Part shown: positions 17,377-25,682 of the stretch, piece after piece
Numbering within the stretch: the first letter of the stretch is position 1
Layout of the letters: the number at the start of each line of letters is the position of its first letter
NCBI RefSeq assembly: GCF_046271865.1
Contig: NZ_CP176580.1
Span: forward strand, 186,001-250,000
From: Nitrincola salilacus
GTDB lineage: Bacteria; Pseudomonadota; Gammaproteobacteria; Pseudomonadales; Balneatricaceae
Length of the DNA: 64,000 nt
Direction of reading: 5' to 3'
Made by a program: the position numbers and the translations under genes
Notes under the pieces: generated by a model
What the model was told of the DNA's origin: nothing
Database searches by the model: none
What the model saw: the letters and a program-made list of their open reading frames with translations, nothing else

Positions 17377-19644
17377 TCAGCGGCCTTTGACCAGGCCCGC
17401 TGCTCTCAGTTTATCTGCAAGGCTGCCCTCCACAGGCTGCTGTGGCTCAGGCTTGCTCTGACGCACCGACCTTTCCGGGGCCGCTGCCGTTTGTCCAGTC
17501 TCGGGTGCAGATTTCATCGACAGGGCAATCCTGCGACGTGCGACATCTACCTCCACGACTCTAACCAGCACGATGGCTCCGCTTTGCACCACCTGATGCG
17601 GGTCGCTGACAAAGCGATCTGCCAGTTGAGAAATATGCACCAGACCATCCTGATGCACACCGATATCTACAAAGGCACCGAAGTTCGTGACGTTGGTGAC
17701 CACGCCTTCCAGTTGCATGCCTGGCTCCAGATCGTTCAGCGTCTGTACCTGGTCATCGAAGTTGACTGAGCGGAAGGCCGGTCGAGGATCACGGCCGGGT
17801 TTTTCCAGTTCACGCAACACATCGGCGATAGTATATCGCCCATACTCAGGCGTGATCAGTGCTTCGACATCCACCTTGCGCAGCAGTTCGGTATTACCCA
17901 GCAGTTGGTCAGGTTTGCACCCGAGTTGCTGTGCAATACGCCGCACCAGCGCATAGGACTCTGGATGTACAGCTGAGTTATCCAGTGGGTTGCGGCCATC
18001 CCGTATGCGCAGAAAACCTGCACACTGCTCAAACGCCTTGGGGCCGAGTCGGGGGACTTTCAGCAGTTGCTGACGATCCTCAAAACGACCATTCTGTTCA
18101 CGATACTGCACGATATTGTCTGCTGTGGTGCGATTCAATCCGGCAACGCGAGCCAGCAATTCGCGCGAAGCGGTGTTCAGATCGACACCGACATGGTTGA
18201 CGCAATCCTCGACGACACTGTCGAGAGATTGTGCCAGAGCAGTCTGATCCACATCATGCTGGTACTGGCCGACTCCGATGGAGCGTGGGTCGATCTTCAC
18301 CAGCTCGGGCAGAGGGTCTTGCAGTCTTCGCGCAATTGATATGCCACTGCGCAGGCTGACATCCAGTTCCGGAAATTCTTCTGCAGCCAGAGCCGAAGCC
18401 GAGTAGACCGAGGCTCCCGCTTCACTGACCAGCAACGTCTGCATCTGCAGATCCTTTTCACGGGTGGCAAGCTCTTTCGCCAGTTGCTCGGTTTCGCGCG
18501 AGGCGGTGCCGTTGCCCACTGCAATCAAGCTTACCTTGTGGCGTCGGCACAAGGTCGACAGGGTATCCAGCGACTCACGCCAGCGCTTATGGGGTACATG
18601 GGGGTAAATGGTGGCACATTCAAGTAGCTTGCCAGTGGGATCGACCACCGCCACTTTAACACCAGTGCGTAGCCCCGGATCCAATCCGAGCGTTGCTCTG
18701 GCTCCTGCCGGTGGCGCCAGAAGCAGATCACGCAGGTTGCGGCCGAAGACAGAGATGGCTGCATCGCTTGCCTGCTCCTGTAGCTGGCGAATCAGGTCTG
18801 TTTCGAGCTGTGGTCTGAGCTTTTTGTCCCAGCACAACCCCAGGGTCGCCTGCAACCAGGGTGAGCAAGAGGCAAGGCGTAACCGCCAGTGATTGGCAAT
18901 CAACTCTGGCGGGTTCTGTCGCGTATTCTCGGGTAGCTGCAGGGAATATTTCAGTATGCCTTCCTGATTCCCGCGTAATATTGCCAGAGCGCGATGAGAG
19001 GGTATCTTTGCAAGCGCTTCACTGTATTCAAAATAGTCACGAAATTTGCTGTCAGGATCCGCTTTGCCTCGGGCCGCTCTGACCTGCAGCTCACCCTGTT
19101 TCCACAGCAGTGTTCGTAGCTGGCCAATCAGATCAGCAGACTCGGTCAGTTGCTCCAGCAGGATGAACCGGGCGCCTTCAAGTGCTGCCTCAGGGTCGTT
19201 GATTCCGCATTCAGTATTAATGTACCCAAGTGCGAGTTTCTGTGGATCCGATCCCGGTTGCAGCAATTTGTCTGCCAGTGGCTGCAGGCCAGCCTCCCTG
19301 GCCTCCTGAGCCTTGTTGCGCCGTTTGGGCTTGAAGGGCAGGTAGAGATCCTCCAGGCGGGCCTTGTTGTCAGCATCGCGGAGCGCAGACTCCAGCTCAG
19401 GTGTCAGATTGCCCTGGCTCTTCAATTGCTCCAGTATGCTCTGGCGGCGCTGTTCCAGATCGCGTAGATAGGCGAGCCTCTGGTGCAGGGTACGCAGCTG
19501 TGTATCGTCCAGTCCGCCAGTGATCTCCTTGCGGTAGCGGGCAATGAATGGCACCGTGGCGCCGCCATCCATGAGTGCGATGGTCGCCTCAATCTGGTTT
19601 GTTCTGGCGCCCAGTTCGGTGGCCAGCTGCTGGGTAATTGACAT
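17377..19644 (-). CDS. tex: Tex family RNA-binding transcription accessory protein
   Basis: The 755-residue protein shows the Tex order: an N-terminal helical domain (PFIARYRKEITGGLDD at about 33-48), a YqgF/RNase-H-like domain (LGLDPGLRTGVKVAVVDPTG at about 320-345), tandem helix-hairpin-helix motifs (ARVAGLNRTTADNIVQYR, then LLKVPRLGPKAFEQCAGFL), and a C-terminal S1 domain (GVVTNVTNFGAFVDIGVHQ, about 650-715). Tex binds RNA and is the bacterial relative of Spt6, affecting transcription and stress survival. The lysine-rich C-terminal tail is usual. Confidence 0.95.
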   Translation of the reverse strand: MSITQQLATELGARTNQIEATIALMDGGATVPFIARYRKEITGGLDDTQLRTLHQRLAYLRDLEQRRQSILEQLKSQGNLTPELESALRDADNKARLEDLYLPFKPKRRNKAQEAREAGLQPLADKLLQPGSDPQKLALGYINTECGINDPEAALEGARFILLEQLTESADLIGQLRTLLWKQGELQVRAARGKADPDSKFRDYFEYSEALAKIPSHRALAILRGNQEGILKYSLQLPENTRQNPPELIANHWRLRLASCSPWLQATLGLCWDKKLRPQLETDLIRQLQEQASDAAISVFGRNLRDLLLAPPAGARATLGLDPGLRTGVKVAVVDPTGKLLECATIYPHVPHKRWRESLDTLSTLCRRHKVSLIAVGNGTASRETEQLAKELATREKDLQMQTLLVSEAGASVYSASALAAEEFPELDVSLRSGISIARRLQDPLPELVKIDPRSIGVGQYQHDVDQTALAQSLDSVVEDCVNHVGVDLNTASRELLARVAGLNRTTADNIVQYREQNGRFEDRQQLLKVPRLGPKAFEQCAGFLRIRDGRNPLDNSAVHPESYALVRRIAQQLGCKPDQLLGNTELLRKVDVEALITPEYGRYTIADVLRELEKPGRDPRPAFRSVNFDDQVQTLNDLEPGMQLEGVVTNVTNFGAFVDIGVHQDGLVHISQLADRFVSDPHQVVQSGAIVLVRVVEVDVARRRIALSMKSAPETGQTAAAPERSVRQSKPEPQQPVEGSLADKLRAAGLVKGR

Positions 19645-19868
19645 GCATTCTGTCCTTAAAATCGCTGAGTGTCGCTAGTACCTGAGCCTGCAGCCCAGTG
19701 CATGAGTAGCGCTGAATGATACCGGCATTGATCTCAATCCAGAAGGCTTGATGCGGTATCTGTTGCTTTTTTATCCGGCGAGTTCTTGGTATTCTGAACT
19801 TCTATATCCCTTCACATCAATAGATGCGCTCAGGCCTTTTTGATGTCACCGCGCAGGAATTCTGTCCA

Positions 19869-22151
19869 ATGAGTCGCAACATCCTGGGAGATTCATACCA
19901 CGGATGGCTGAATAATCGACCGGCACTGATTGTGCTGGTGTTCAGCGTGTTCGCCCTGATCATGGTTCAGACCGCGCTACTGAGCCGCCAGCAGACGCTG
20001 GATGAGCTTGAGCGCAAGACCGAGGCGGATCTCAATCGTTATATTCTCAGCGTTGAGCAGAAGCTGGATCGATTCAAGGATCTGCCGAAGCTGCTCTCCA
20101 CTCACTCAGAGCTCTATGCTGTTTTACCGCTGCCGGAAAATGAGACGGAAACCCTGCGCGTCAATCGCTATCTGGAGCAGGTGAATGAAACCATCGGTGC
20201 TTCCGATACCTATCTGATGAATGCCGAGGGCCTTACGGTTGCGGCCAGTAACTGGGCATCAGAGCGGCCCTTCGTCGGCGGCAACTTCCGTTTCAGACCC
20301 TATTTTCAGGATGCGATAAGGGGCCAGGCAGGGCGTTACTTCGCGTTGGGTACAACCTCATTGCAGCGTGGCTATTTCTTTTCCTACCCTGTATTTGATA
20401 AGCAGCAGGTCGTGGGTGTGGTGGTGGTCAAGATTGATCTGAACGACGTTGAGGAGCACTGGGCAGATCCGCTGCTGGATATTCTGGTCACGGATGTGGA
20501 TGACGTGATCTTCATTTCAACGCGCCCGGAATGGCAGTTTCGTACGCTCAAACCACTGCCACCTGAGGATCAGCAACGTGTGATTCAGAGTCTGCGCTAT
20601 GGCGACTCAGAACTGGTGCCCTTGGATATTGTCAGTCGGGAGCCCATGTCCAGTGGTTCGCAGGTGATCACACTGCTTGATCATGAGCGCAAAAAACCGG
20701 ATGAGGTGGATGATCAACTGCGATCCAGGCAGTATCTTCTGCTCTCCAAGGCGATACCGGATACGGGGTTGCACGCTTCTGTACTGGCGAGTCTGAAGCC
20801 GGTTGAGCAACGCATGATCACGACGCTGATGCTGGTGGCTTTCATCTATGTCGCCTTGGTGCTGTTGATTCTGGTGCTGGTGGCACGGCATCGGATCAAA
20901 CGTGAACGAAGCGAGTTTCAGGCGCGTGAACACAGTGCGCTGGAGGAGAGCGAAGCGCGCGTGCGGGCGATTATTGATAATACGCATGCCGGCCTGATCA
21001 CCCTGGATACCAAAGGGTGTATTGCTTCATTGAACCCCACGGCTGAAAAACTGTTCGGTTTCAATGCTCAGGAGATCTGTGGGCAGTATTTCAGTCAGTT
21101 GCTGGCAGAGGAGGACCGAGCCGTCTGCTGGCATCATATCATGGCACCAGAGGAGCGTGAGGCTGAGCTGATGGTGGAGGCGAGTGGGCGACGCAAGGAT
21201 CACAGTGCGTTTCCGATCGAGCTGATCATCGGGACGATGAATGTCGATTCACAGCAGCAGTTTCTGGTGACGATTCATGATATCACCGAACGTAAGGAGT
21301 ATGAGCAGCAACTCAAGAATGCACGAGAGGACCTGGAGTTCAGAGTGCAGGAGCGAACGGCTGACCTGAGCCGGGCCAACAGCAAATTACTGGAGGAGAT
21401 GGCTCTGCACAGCAGGACGCAGAACGAGCTGATTCAGACTGCCAAGCTGGCCGTACTGGGCCAGATGTCGGCGGGGATCAATCACGAATTGAATCAGCCG
21501 TTGACCGCCATTCGCAATTATGCCGATAATGCCAGTGCATTTTTGCAGCGCAGCAAATATGACGTGGTGGCGAGTAACCTTCACGAGATCAGCGGCCTGA
21601 CGGAGCGCATGGCGAAAATTATCCACCCGCTGAAGGAGTTTGCGCGTAAAAGCTCGGGCCAGATAGAGATCGTCTCCATCCGCGCAGTGCGAGATGGCGC
21701 GATGTCGGTGATGTATGGGCGCCTTGATAAGGAGGAGATTACCGTCAGCTGGCCACAGAATATTGATGAGCTTTATGTCCGCGGTGATACTTTGCGTCTG
21801 GAGCAGGTGTTTGTAAATCTGCTCAGTAATGCGCTGCAGGCAATGGCTGGCCAGTTGGAAAAGCGCATCGAGATAGGTGCCTGCCTGACTCCCGACCGCG
21901 TCACCTTGACTCTGCGGGATCTGGGACCGGGCCTGGAAGATCCGGGCAAGGTTTTTGAACCCTTTTACACCACCAAAAAGGCTGGACAGGGGTTGGGGCT
22001 GGGCTTGTCTATTTCGCATCGTATCATCGAGTCACTGCAGGGACGGCTCAGTGCCAGTAATCATCCGGATGGTGGCGCTGTTTTCACACTGGAACTGCCT
22101 AGAGCTCAGGTTCGTGCTGCAGATGAAACGTTGGATAAAACGGGTAGTTAG
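19869..22151 (+). CDS. dctB: DctB-like membrane sensor histidine kinase with an added PAS domain
   Basis: The ATG at 19869 (MSRNILGDSY) is preferred over the ATG at 19824 because AGGA precedes it. The 760-residue protein has a first membrane span at about 18-38, a periplasmic double-Cache sensor of DctB type (TYLMNAEGLTVAASNWA, FVGGNFRFRPYFQDAIRG, YFFSYPVF), a second span at about 315-340, a PAS domain (about 365-490), a coiled coil, HisKA with H539 in NHELNQPLTAIR, and an HATPase with NLLSNALQAM and GLGLGLSI. DctB proteins sense C4-dicarboxylates, but the ligand here is unproven. The cytoplasmic PAS is an extra module in many DctB relatives. It forms an operon with dctD 32 bases downstream; a 10-bp element AGCTGCACAT is repeated in that gap. 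Confidence 0.88.
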   Translation: MSRNILGDSYHGWLNNRPALIVLVFSVFALIMVQTALLSRQQTLDELERKTEADLNRYILSVEQKLDRFKDLPKLLSTHSELYAVLPLPENETETLRVNRYLEQVNETIGASDTYLMNAEGLTVAASNWASERPFVGGNFRFRPYFQDAIRGQAGRYFALGTTSLQRGYFFSYPVFDKQQVVGVVVVKIDLNDVEEHWADPLLDILVTDVDDVIFISTRPEWQFRTLKPLPPEDQQRVIQSLRYGDSELVPLDIVSREPMSSGSQVITLLDHERKKPDEVDDQLRSRQYLLLSKAIPDTGLHASVLASLKPVEQRMITTLMLVAFIYVALVLLILVLVARHRIKRERSEFQAREHSALEESEARVRAIIDNTHAGLITLDTKGCIASLNPTAEKLFGFNAQEICGQYFSQLLAEEDRAVCWHHIMAPEEREAELMVEASGRRKDHSAFPIELIIGTMNVDSQQQFLVTIHDITERKEYEQQLKNAREDLEFRVQERTADLSRANSKLLEEMALHSRTQNELIQTAKLAVLGQMSAGINHELNQPLTAIRNYADNASAFLQRSKYDVVASNLHEISGLTERMAKIIHPLKEFARKSSGQIEIVSIRAVRDGAMSVMYGRLDKEEITVSWPQNIDELYVRGDTLRLEQVFVNLLSNALQAMAGQLEKRIEIGACLTPDRVTLTLRDLGPGLEDPGKVFEPFYTTKKAGQGLGLGLSISHRIIESLQGRLSASNHPDGGAVFTLELPRAQVRAADETLDKTGS

Positions 22152-22183
22152 CTGCACATTCAGCTGCACATAAGGAAGTACAC

Positions 22184-23554
22184 ATGAGTTCAGAGCCCTT
22201 GGTCAGCCAGGTACTGCTGGTCGATGATGAGCGTCATATCCGTCTGGCTGCCGGTCAGACACTCGAACTGGAAGGTTATGATGTGACCCCCCTGACCAGC
22301 GCCGAGGCGGCCCTGCCTTTACTCAGCGACGAGTGGCCGGGTGTAGTGGTCACGGATATCAATATGCCCGGTATTGACGGTCTGGAGCTGATGCGTCGGG
22401 TGATGGCGATTGATGCCGATCTGCCGGTAATTCTGATCTCCGGCCATGGGGATATCTCGATGGCCGTCAGCGCCATACGTGATGGCGCTTATGACTTCAT
22501 TGAAAAACCTTTTGCTTCCGAGCTGTTACTCGATGTGGTCAGACGCGCGATGGATAAGCGGCGCCTCACTCTGGAAAACCGCCGCCTGCGCATAGAGCTG
22601 GAAACACAGAGTGCGCCGGGCCCGCGCATCATCGGCAACACCCCTCAGATTCAGCAGCTGCGTCGGCTGATTCGAGCCATTGCCGACACCCCCGCCGATA
22701 TTCTGATCACAGCCGAGACAGGGTCGGGTAAGGATCTGCTGGCACGCTTTATTCATGAACACAGCATCCGTTGTGAAAAGAACTTTGTTGCGATCAACTG
22801 CGGTGCCGTGCCGGAAAATCTGATCGAGAGTGAGCTGTTCGGCCATGAGGCAGGTGCCTTTACCGATGCCAAAGCGCGTCGGATCGGCAAGTTTGAACAT
22901 GCCAACGGCGGCACACTCTTTCTTGATGAAATCGAAAGCATGCCGATGCCGCTGCAGATCAAACTGCTGCGAGTGCTGGAGGAGCGGGCAATCGAGCGTC
23001 TGGGCTCAAACAAGGTGATTCCACTGGATCTGCGCATTGTGGCGGCCACCAAGGTTGACCTGCGCAAGCTGTGCGAGGAGGGCGGTTTTCGCGAAGATCT
23101 CTATTATCGCCTCAATGTACTGCGGGTGGATATCCCCCCACTGCGTGAGCGGCGTGATGATATTCCATTGCTGTTTCACCATTTCGCACTGGTCGCTTCT
23201 GCGCAGTATGCACGGGAGGTGCTGCCACTGCAGGCCGAACGGATGCACAGCCTGATGACGCATGACTGGCCGGGTAATGTGCGGGAGCTGCGTAATCTGG
23301 CTGAGCGCTATGTACTGCTGGGCGAATCCTGCATTTTTGACTTTGATAATCGGCCTATCACTCACTCCGATGCCGGTAGTGGCATGACCTTGCCTGAGCA
23401 GATAGATCGATTTGAAAAAATGCTGTTACATACAGAGCTGGCGCGTCATGGTGGCTCCATCAAGGATACCTTGGTATCGCTTGGGCTGCCGCGAAAGACG
23501 CTTTATGACAAGATGAAAAAGTACGGACTCGACAAGGACGATTACAAGAGCTGA
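22184..23554 (+). CDS. dctD: DctD-like sigma-54 enhancer-binding response regulator
   Basis: The 456 residues comprise a receiver domain (VDDERHIR; phospho-acceptor D58 in VVTDINMPG; K in GAYDFIEKPFAS), a sigma-54 AAA+ domain (Walker A TAETGSGKD, Walker B GGTLFLDEIESMP) and a Fis-type helix-turn-helix (GSIKDTLVSLGLPRKTLYDKM). The partner kinase is encoded immediately upstream. The loop that contacts sigma-54 reads GAFTDA (224-229) rather than the usual GAFTGA, with Asp228 in the fifth position. The likely target is the TRAP operon with a -24/-12 promoter at 25479. The stop codon lies in a hairpin. Confidence 0.92.
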   Translation: MSSEPLVSQVLLVDDERHIRLAAGQTLELEGYDVTPLTSAEAALPLLSDEWPGVVVTDINMPGIDGLELMRRVMAIDADLPVILISGHGDISMAVSAIRDGAYDFIEKPFASELLLDVVRRAMDKRRLTLENRRLRIELETQSAPGPRIIGNTPQIQQLRRLIRAIADTPADILITAETGSGKDLLARFIHEHSIRCEKNFVAINCGAVPENLIESELFGHEAGAFTDAKARRIGKFEHANGGTLFLDEIESMPMPLQIKLLRVLEERAIERLGSNKVIPLDLRIVAATKVDLRKLCEEGGFREDLYYRLNVLRVDIPPLRERRDDIPLLFHHFALVASAQYAREVLPLQAERMHSLMTHDWPGNVRELRNLAERYVLLGESCIFDFDNRPITHSDAGSGMTLPEQIDRFEKMLLHTELARHGGSIKDTLVSLGLPRKTLYDKMKKYGLDKDDYKS

Positions 23555-23575
23555 ACCGATACTCGGTCAGCTCTT
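23546..23575. terminator. Hairpin overlapping the dctD stop codon
   Basis: The arms AAGAGCTG (23546-23553) and CAGCTCTT (23568-23575) enclose an inner stem ACCGA/TCGGT with a one-base bulge. It lies between the convergent dctD and chemoreceptor genes. There is no strong U-tract, so it may also act as an RNA-stabilising element. Confidence 0.6.
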
Positions 23576-23609
23576 GCCCTGAATTTGTGTAGTGGTCAGT
23601 ACTCAGCGA

Positions 23610-25205
23610 TCAGAGTTTGAATCGGCGCAGCATCTCTTCAAGCTGGCTCGATAGTTCTGTCAGCTCACTGGACACGCTGGTCAGGTGCTTAGCATGCGCG
23701 GCTGTACCGGAAGCACTGGCGTGGATCTCGCTGACGCTGCGCTCTACATTACCGGTCACTTCACTCTGCTCACGCACGGCGTTTGCCACCTCATGGTTCA
23801 TGTCGTTGATGACTTTGATCTCCTCGGCAATGTTGGCCAGCGCCCTGGAGGTGTTCTGCACCTGCTCTACACCCTCGGAAGCGCTTGAGAGAGAACGCTG
23901 CATCACCGTCACGGCATTCTGGGCGTTGGTCTGCAGGGTGCCGATGATCGCATTGATCTCGACGGTTGAGCTGTGTGTCCGGCTGGCCAGGGTTCTGACC
24001 TCATCCGCCACAACTGCAAAACCACGCCCCTGCTCTCCGGCACGCGCTGCTTCTATTGCCGCATTGAGTGCAAGCAGATTGGTTTGTTCGGCAATTTTCT
24101 GAATCACTTCAAGCACAGTGCCAACCGTCTGGCTCTGATCATCCAGTTGCTGAATCACTGTGGTGGCTTGATCGATATTCTGGCGTAACTCCTCAATGGC
24201 AACAATCGCAGTGCCTGTGATGCGATTACCCTCAAGGCTTTCCTGCAGCGCCAGATCGGATGCTGTGACTGTGCTTTCTGCACTGGCGGCCACGCTGCGC
24301 GTGGAGGCTTCCATCTGTTCCATGGCGGCTGATACGGCGCTGGTTTGCATCTGCTGCTGATTGACTGCCTGGCTGGTCTGATTGGCGATATCATTGATCC
24401 GTGTGCTGGATGAAGACAGACGCAGTACGGTCTGGCTGACCTGACGCAGGCTGTCATGCACACTTTGCAGCAGTGAGTTGAAGGCAACTGACATACGGCC
24501 TATCTCATCATCGCCACGTGAGTCCAGACGCAGATTAAAATCACGGTTGCGTTCGATGTCGTGGATTGTCTCGGCAAAAGCGTTCAGCGGGCGAATAACG
24601 ATGCGATTCAGCAGCAGGCCGATAGCGATGATCCCGGCGATGAACAGCAGTAATTCAATCAGGGCGACATTAAACATGTTATTGCGAATCGCCTGGTTCA
24701 TCGATTCCAGTGAGTAGGTGACACGCACGGCACCCAGTACGGTACCTTCGGCGTGCTGATGGCAGAGCATGCAATTGGTGCCCTTATAATCAGGTACCGC
24801 TTTCATCGGCATAATCACGGTCAATCGATGCCCATCCTGGTCGCTGATCTCTTCAATAACCTTCTCGCCAGCCATAGCGCGGCGGTCTAGTTCATCTTGC
24901 ACGCTGGAGTCGGCAGATCCAGGTCCATATACGGAATTCAGTTCCTGACTACGAATGATGCGCGCTTCAATGATGGCTTCATTGCTCAGGATCTTGTCCT
25001 GCAAAGTACTGCGGTTGGCCATCGCACCGCTGAGCATCAGGATGTTGATGCTGTCGAAGTAGGAGTCGGCTGTGTCGATTGTGCTGGTGGTCGCCACCTG
25101 GCGGATCAGTGACGTTTCGCTGCGATAGATCGCAGTCAGGGAGCCAATCAGCACAATGAGGAATACAACAATCAGAGACAGGTTCACTTTTGTTTTAATC
25201 GACAT
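23610..25205 (-). CDS. Methyl-accepting chemotaxis protein with a periplasmic CXXCH haem motif
   Basis: Translation is placed at the ATG at 25205 (MSIKTK), directly before the first membrane span. The 531-residue protein has a span at about 8-27, a periplasmic domain of 150 residues, a second span at about 178-199, a HAMP domain (200-255) and the signalling domain with the hairpin tip EQTNLLALNAAIEAARAGEQ and GRGFAVVADEVRTLA. Near the end of the periplasmic domain lies C145-M-L-C148-H149 (GTNCMLCHQH), a c-type haem attachment motif, as in DUF3365/haem-PAS-type sensors. It could sense redox state, O2 or NO. It is transcribed divergently from the TRAP operon and convergently with dctD. No C-terminal CheR-tethering pentapeptide is seen. 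Confidence 0.9.
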   Translation of the reverse strand: MSIKTKVNLSLIVVFLIVLIGSLTAIYRSETSLIRQVATTSTIDTADSYFDSINILMLSGAMANRSTLQDKILSNEAIIEARIIRSQELNSVYGPGSADSSVQDELDRRAMAGEKVIEEISDQDGHRLTVIMPMKAVPDYKGTNCMLCHQHAEGTVLGAVRVTYSLESMNQAIRNNMFNVALIELLLFIAGIIAIGLLLNRIVIRPLNAFAETIHDIERNRDFNLRLDSRGDDEIGRMSVAFNSLLQSVHDSLRQVSQTVLRLSSSSTRINDIANQTSQAVNQQQMQTSAVSAAMEQMEASTRSVAASAESTVTASDLALQESLEGNRITGTAIVAIEELRQNIDQATTVIQQLDDQSQTVGTVLEVIQKIAEQTNLLALNAAIEAARAGEQGRGFAVVADEVRTLASRTHSSTVEINAIIGTLQTNAQNAVTVMQRSLSSASEGVEQVQNTSRALANIAEEIKVINDMNHEVANAVREQSEVTGNVERSVSEIHASASGTAAHAKHLTSVSSELTELSSQLEEMLRRFKL

Positions 25206-25353
25206 GCAAGGGACTCGCTGCTGGTAAGTTGTTATCTGAATAATTGCCATTCATAGCTTATGGGATTTTTTCGGAAAAAACACTACAGGAGTGGTACGGA
25301 CCGATGTGTAGCTGGTGAATAGCTGGCCATTTCCTGGTTGGGATTGGCGATAT

Positions 25354-25391
25354 TTCACCCATTTTACGCTCAATGTGGGTGAATTTACGCT
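25354..25391. promoter_or_regulatory. Inverted and direct repeats upstream of the sigma-54 promoter: candidate DctD sites
   Basis: The arms TTCACCCA (25354-25361) and TGGGTGAA (25376-25383) form a perfect 8-bp inverted repeat. TTTACGCT follows each arm directly or nearly so (25363-25370 and 25384-25391), 21 bp apart, two helical turns. The centre is about 135 bp upstream of the expected start site, the usual range for an enhancer-binding protein. Confidence 0.55.
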
Positions 25392-25478
25392 GATACAGAT
25401 CAATGTCCACGTCTGCAGCGACGGGGGTATAAGAATAATTTATTAATTTATCAGCACTTTTTTCGCCAATTTCTCTGT

Positions 25479-25494
25479 TGGCACGATAAGTGCT
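25479..25494 (+). promoter_or_regulatory. Sigma-54 (-24/-12) promoter of the TRAP operon
   Basis: TGGCACGATAAGTGCT matches the consensus TGGCACGrNNNTTGCW at all fixed positions except one (G for T at 25490), with the invariant GG and GC spaced correctly. The expected transcript start is about 25505, leaving a leader of about 180 bases before the permease. A sigma-54 activator (dctD) is encoded nearby. A partial IHF-like site (TATCAG-N4-TTT, 25449-25461) lies between promoter and upstream repeats. The 25251-25682 stretch otherwise has no gene. Confidence 0.8.
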
Positions 25495-25682
25495 TACATC
25501 ATGGTGAGATGATAGAAGTATGCTGACATGCAGCAAATTAAAAATCGTCTACAGTTAGTTAAGGGCCACCATGCCCCCGGGTGCTGAGAAAACTGGAGTG
25601 TTTCAGTACCTGCATAACAACATAAGAATCATCATGGCCAGGCAGGTTTTAAGTCTGCGAAGCCCGCATACAGAGGTTTGAG

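Noticed and set aside
21387..22019. 210-codon open frame antisense to dctB
   Set aside because: Covered by the kinase domain on the other strand; no ribosome site or family pattern.
25265..25279. TTTTTTCGGAAAAAA palindrome upstream of the chemoreceptor as a terminator or operator
   Set aside because: AT-only arms with a minimal loop and no neighbouring context; too weak to call.
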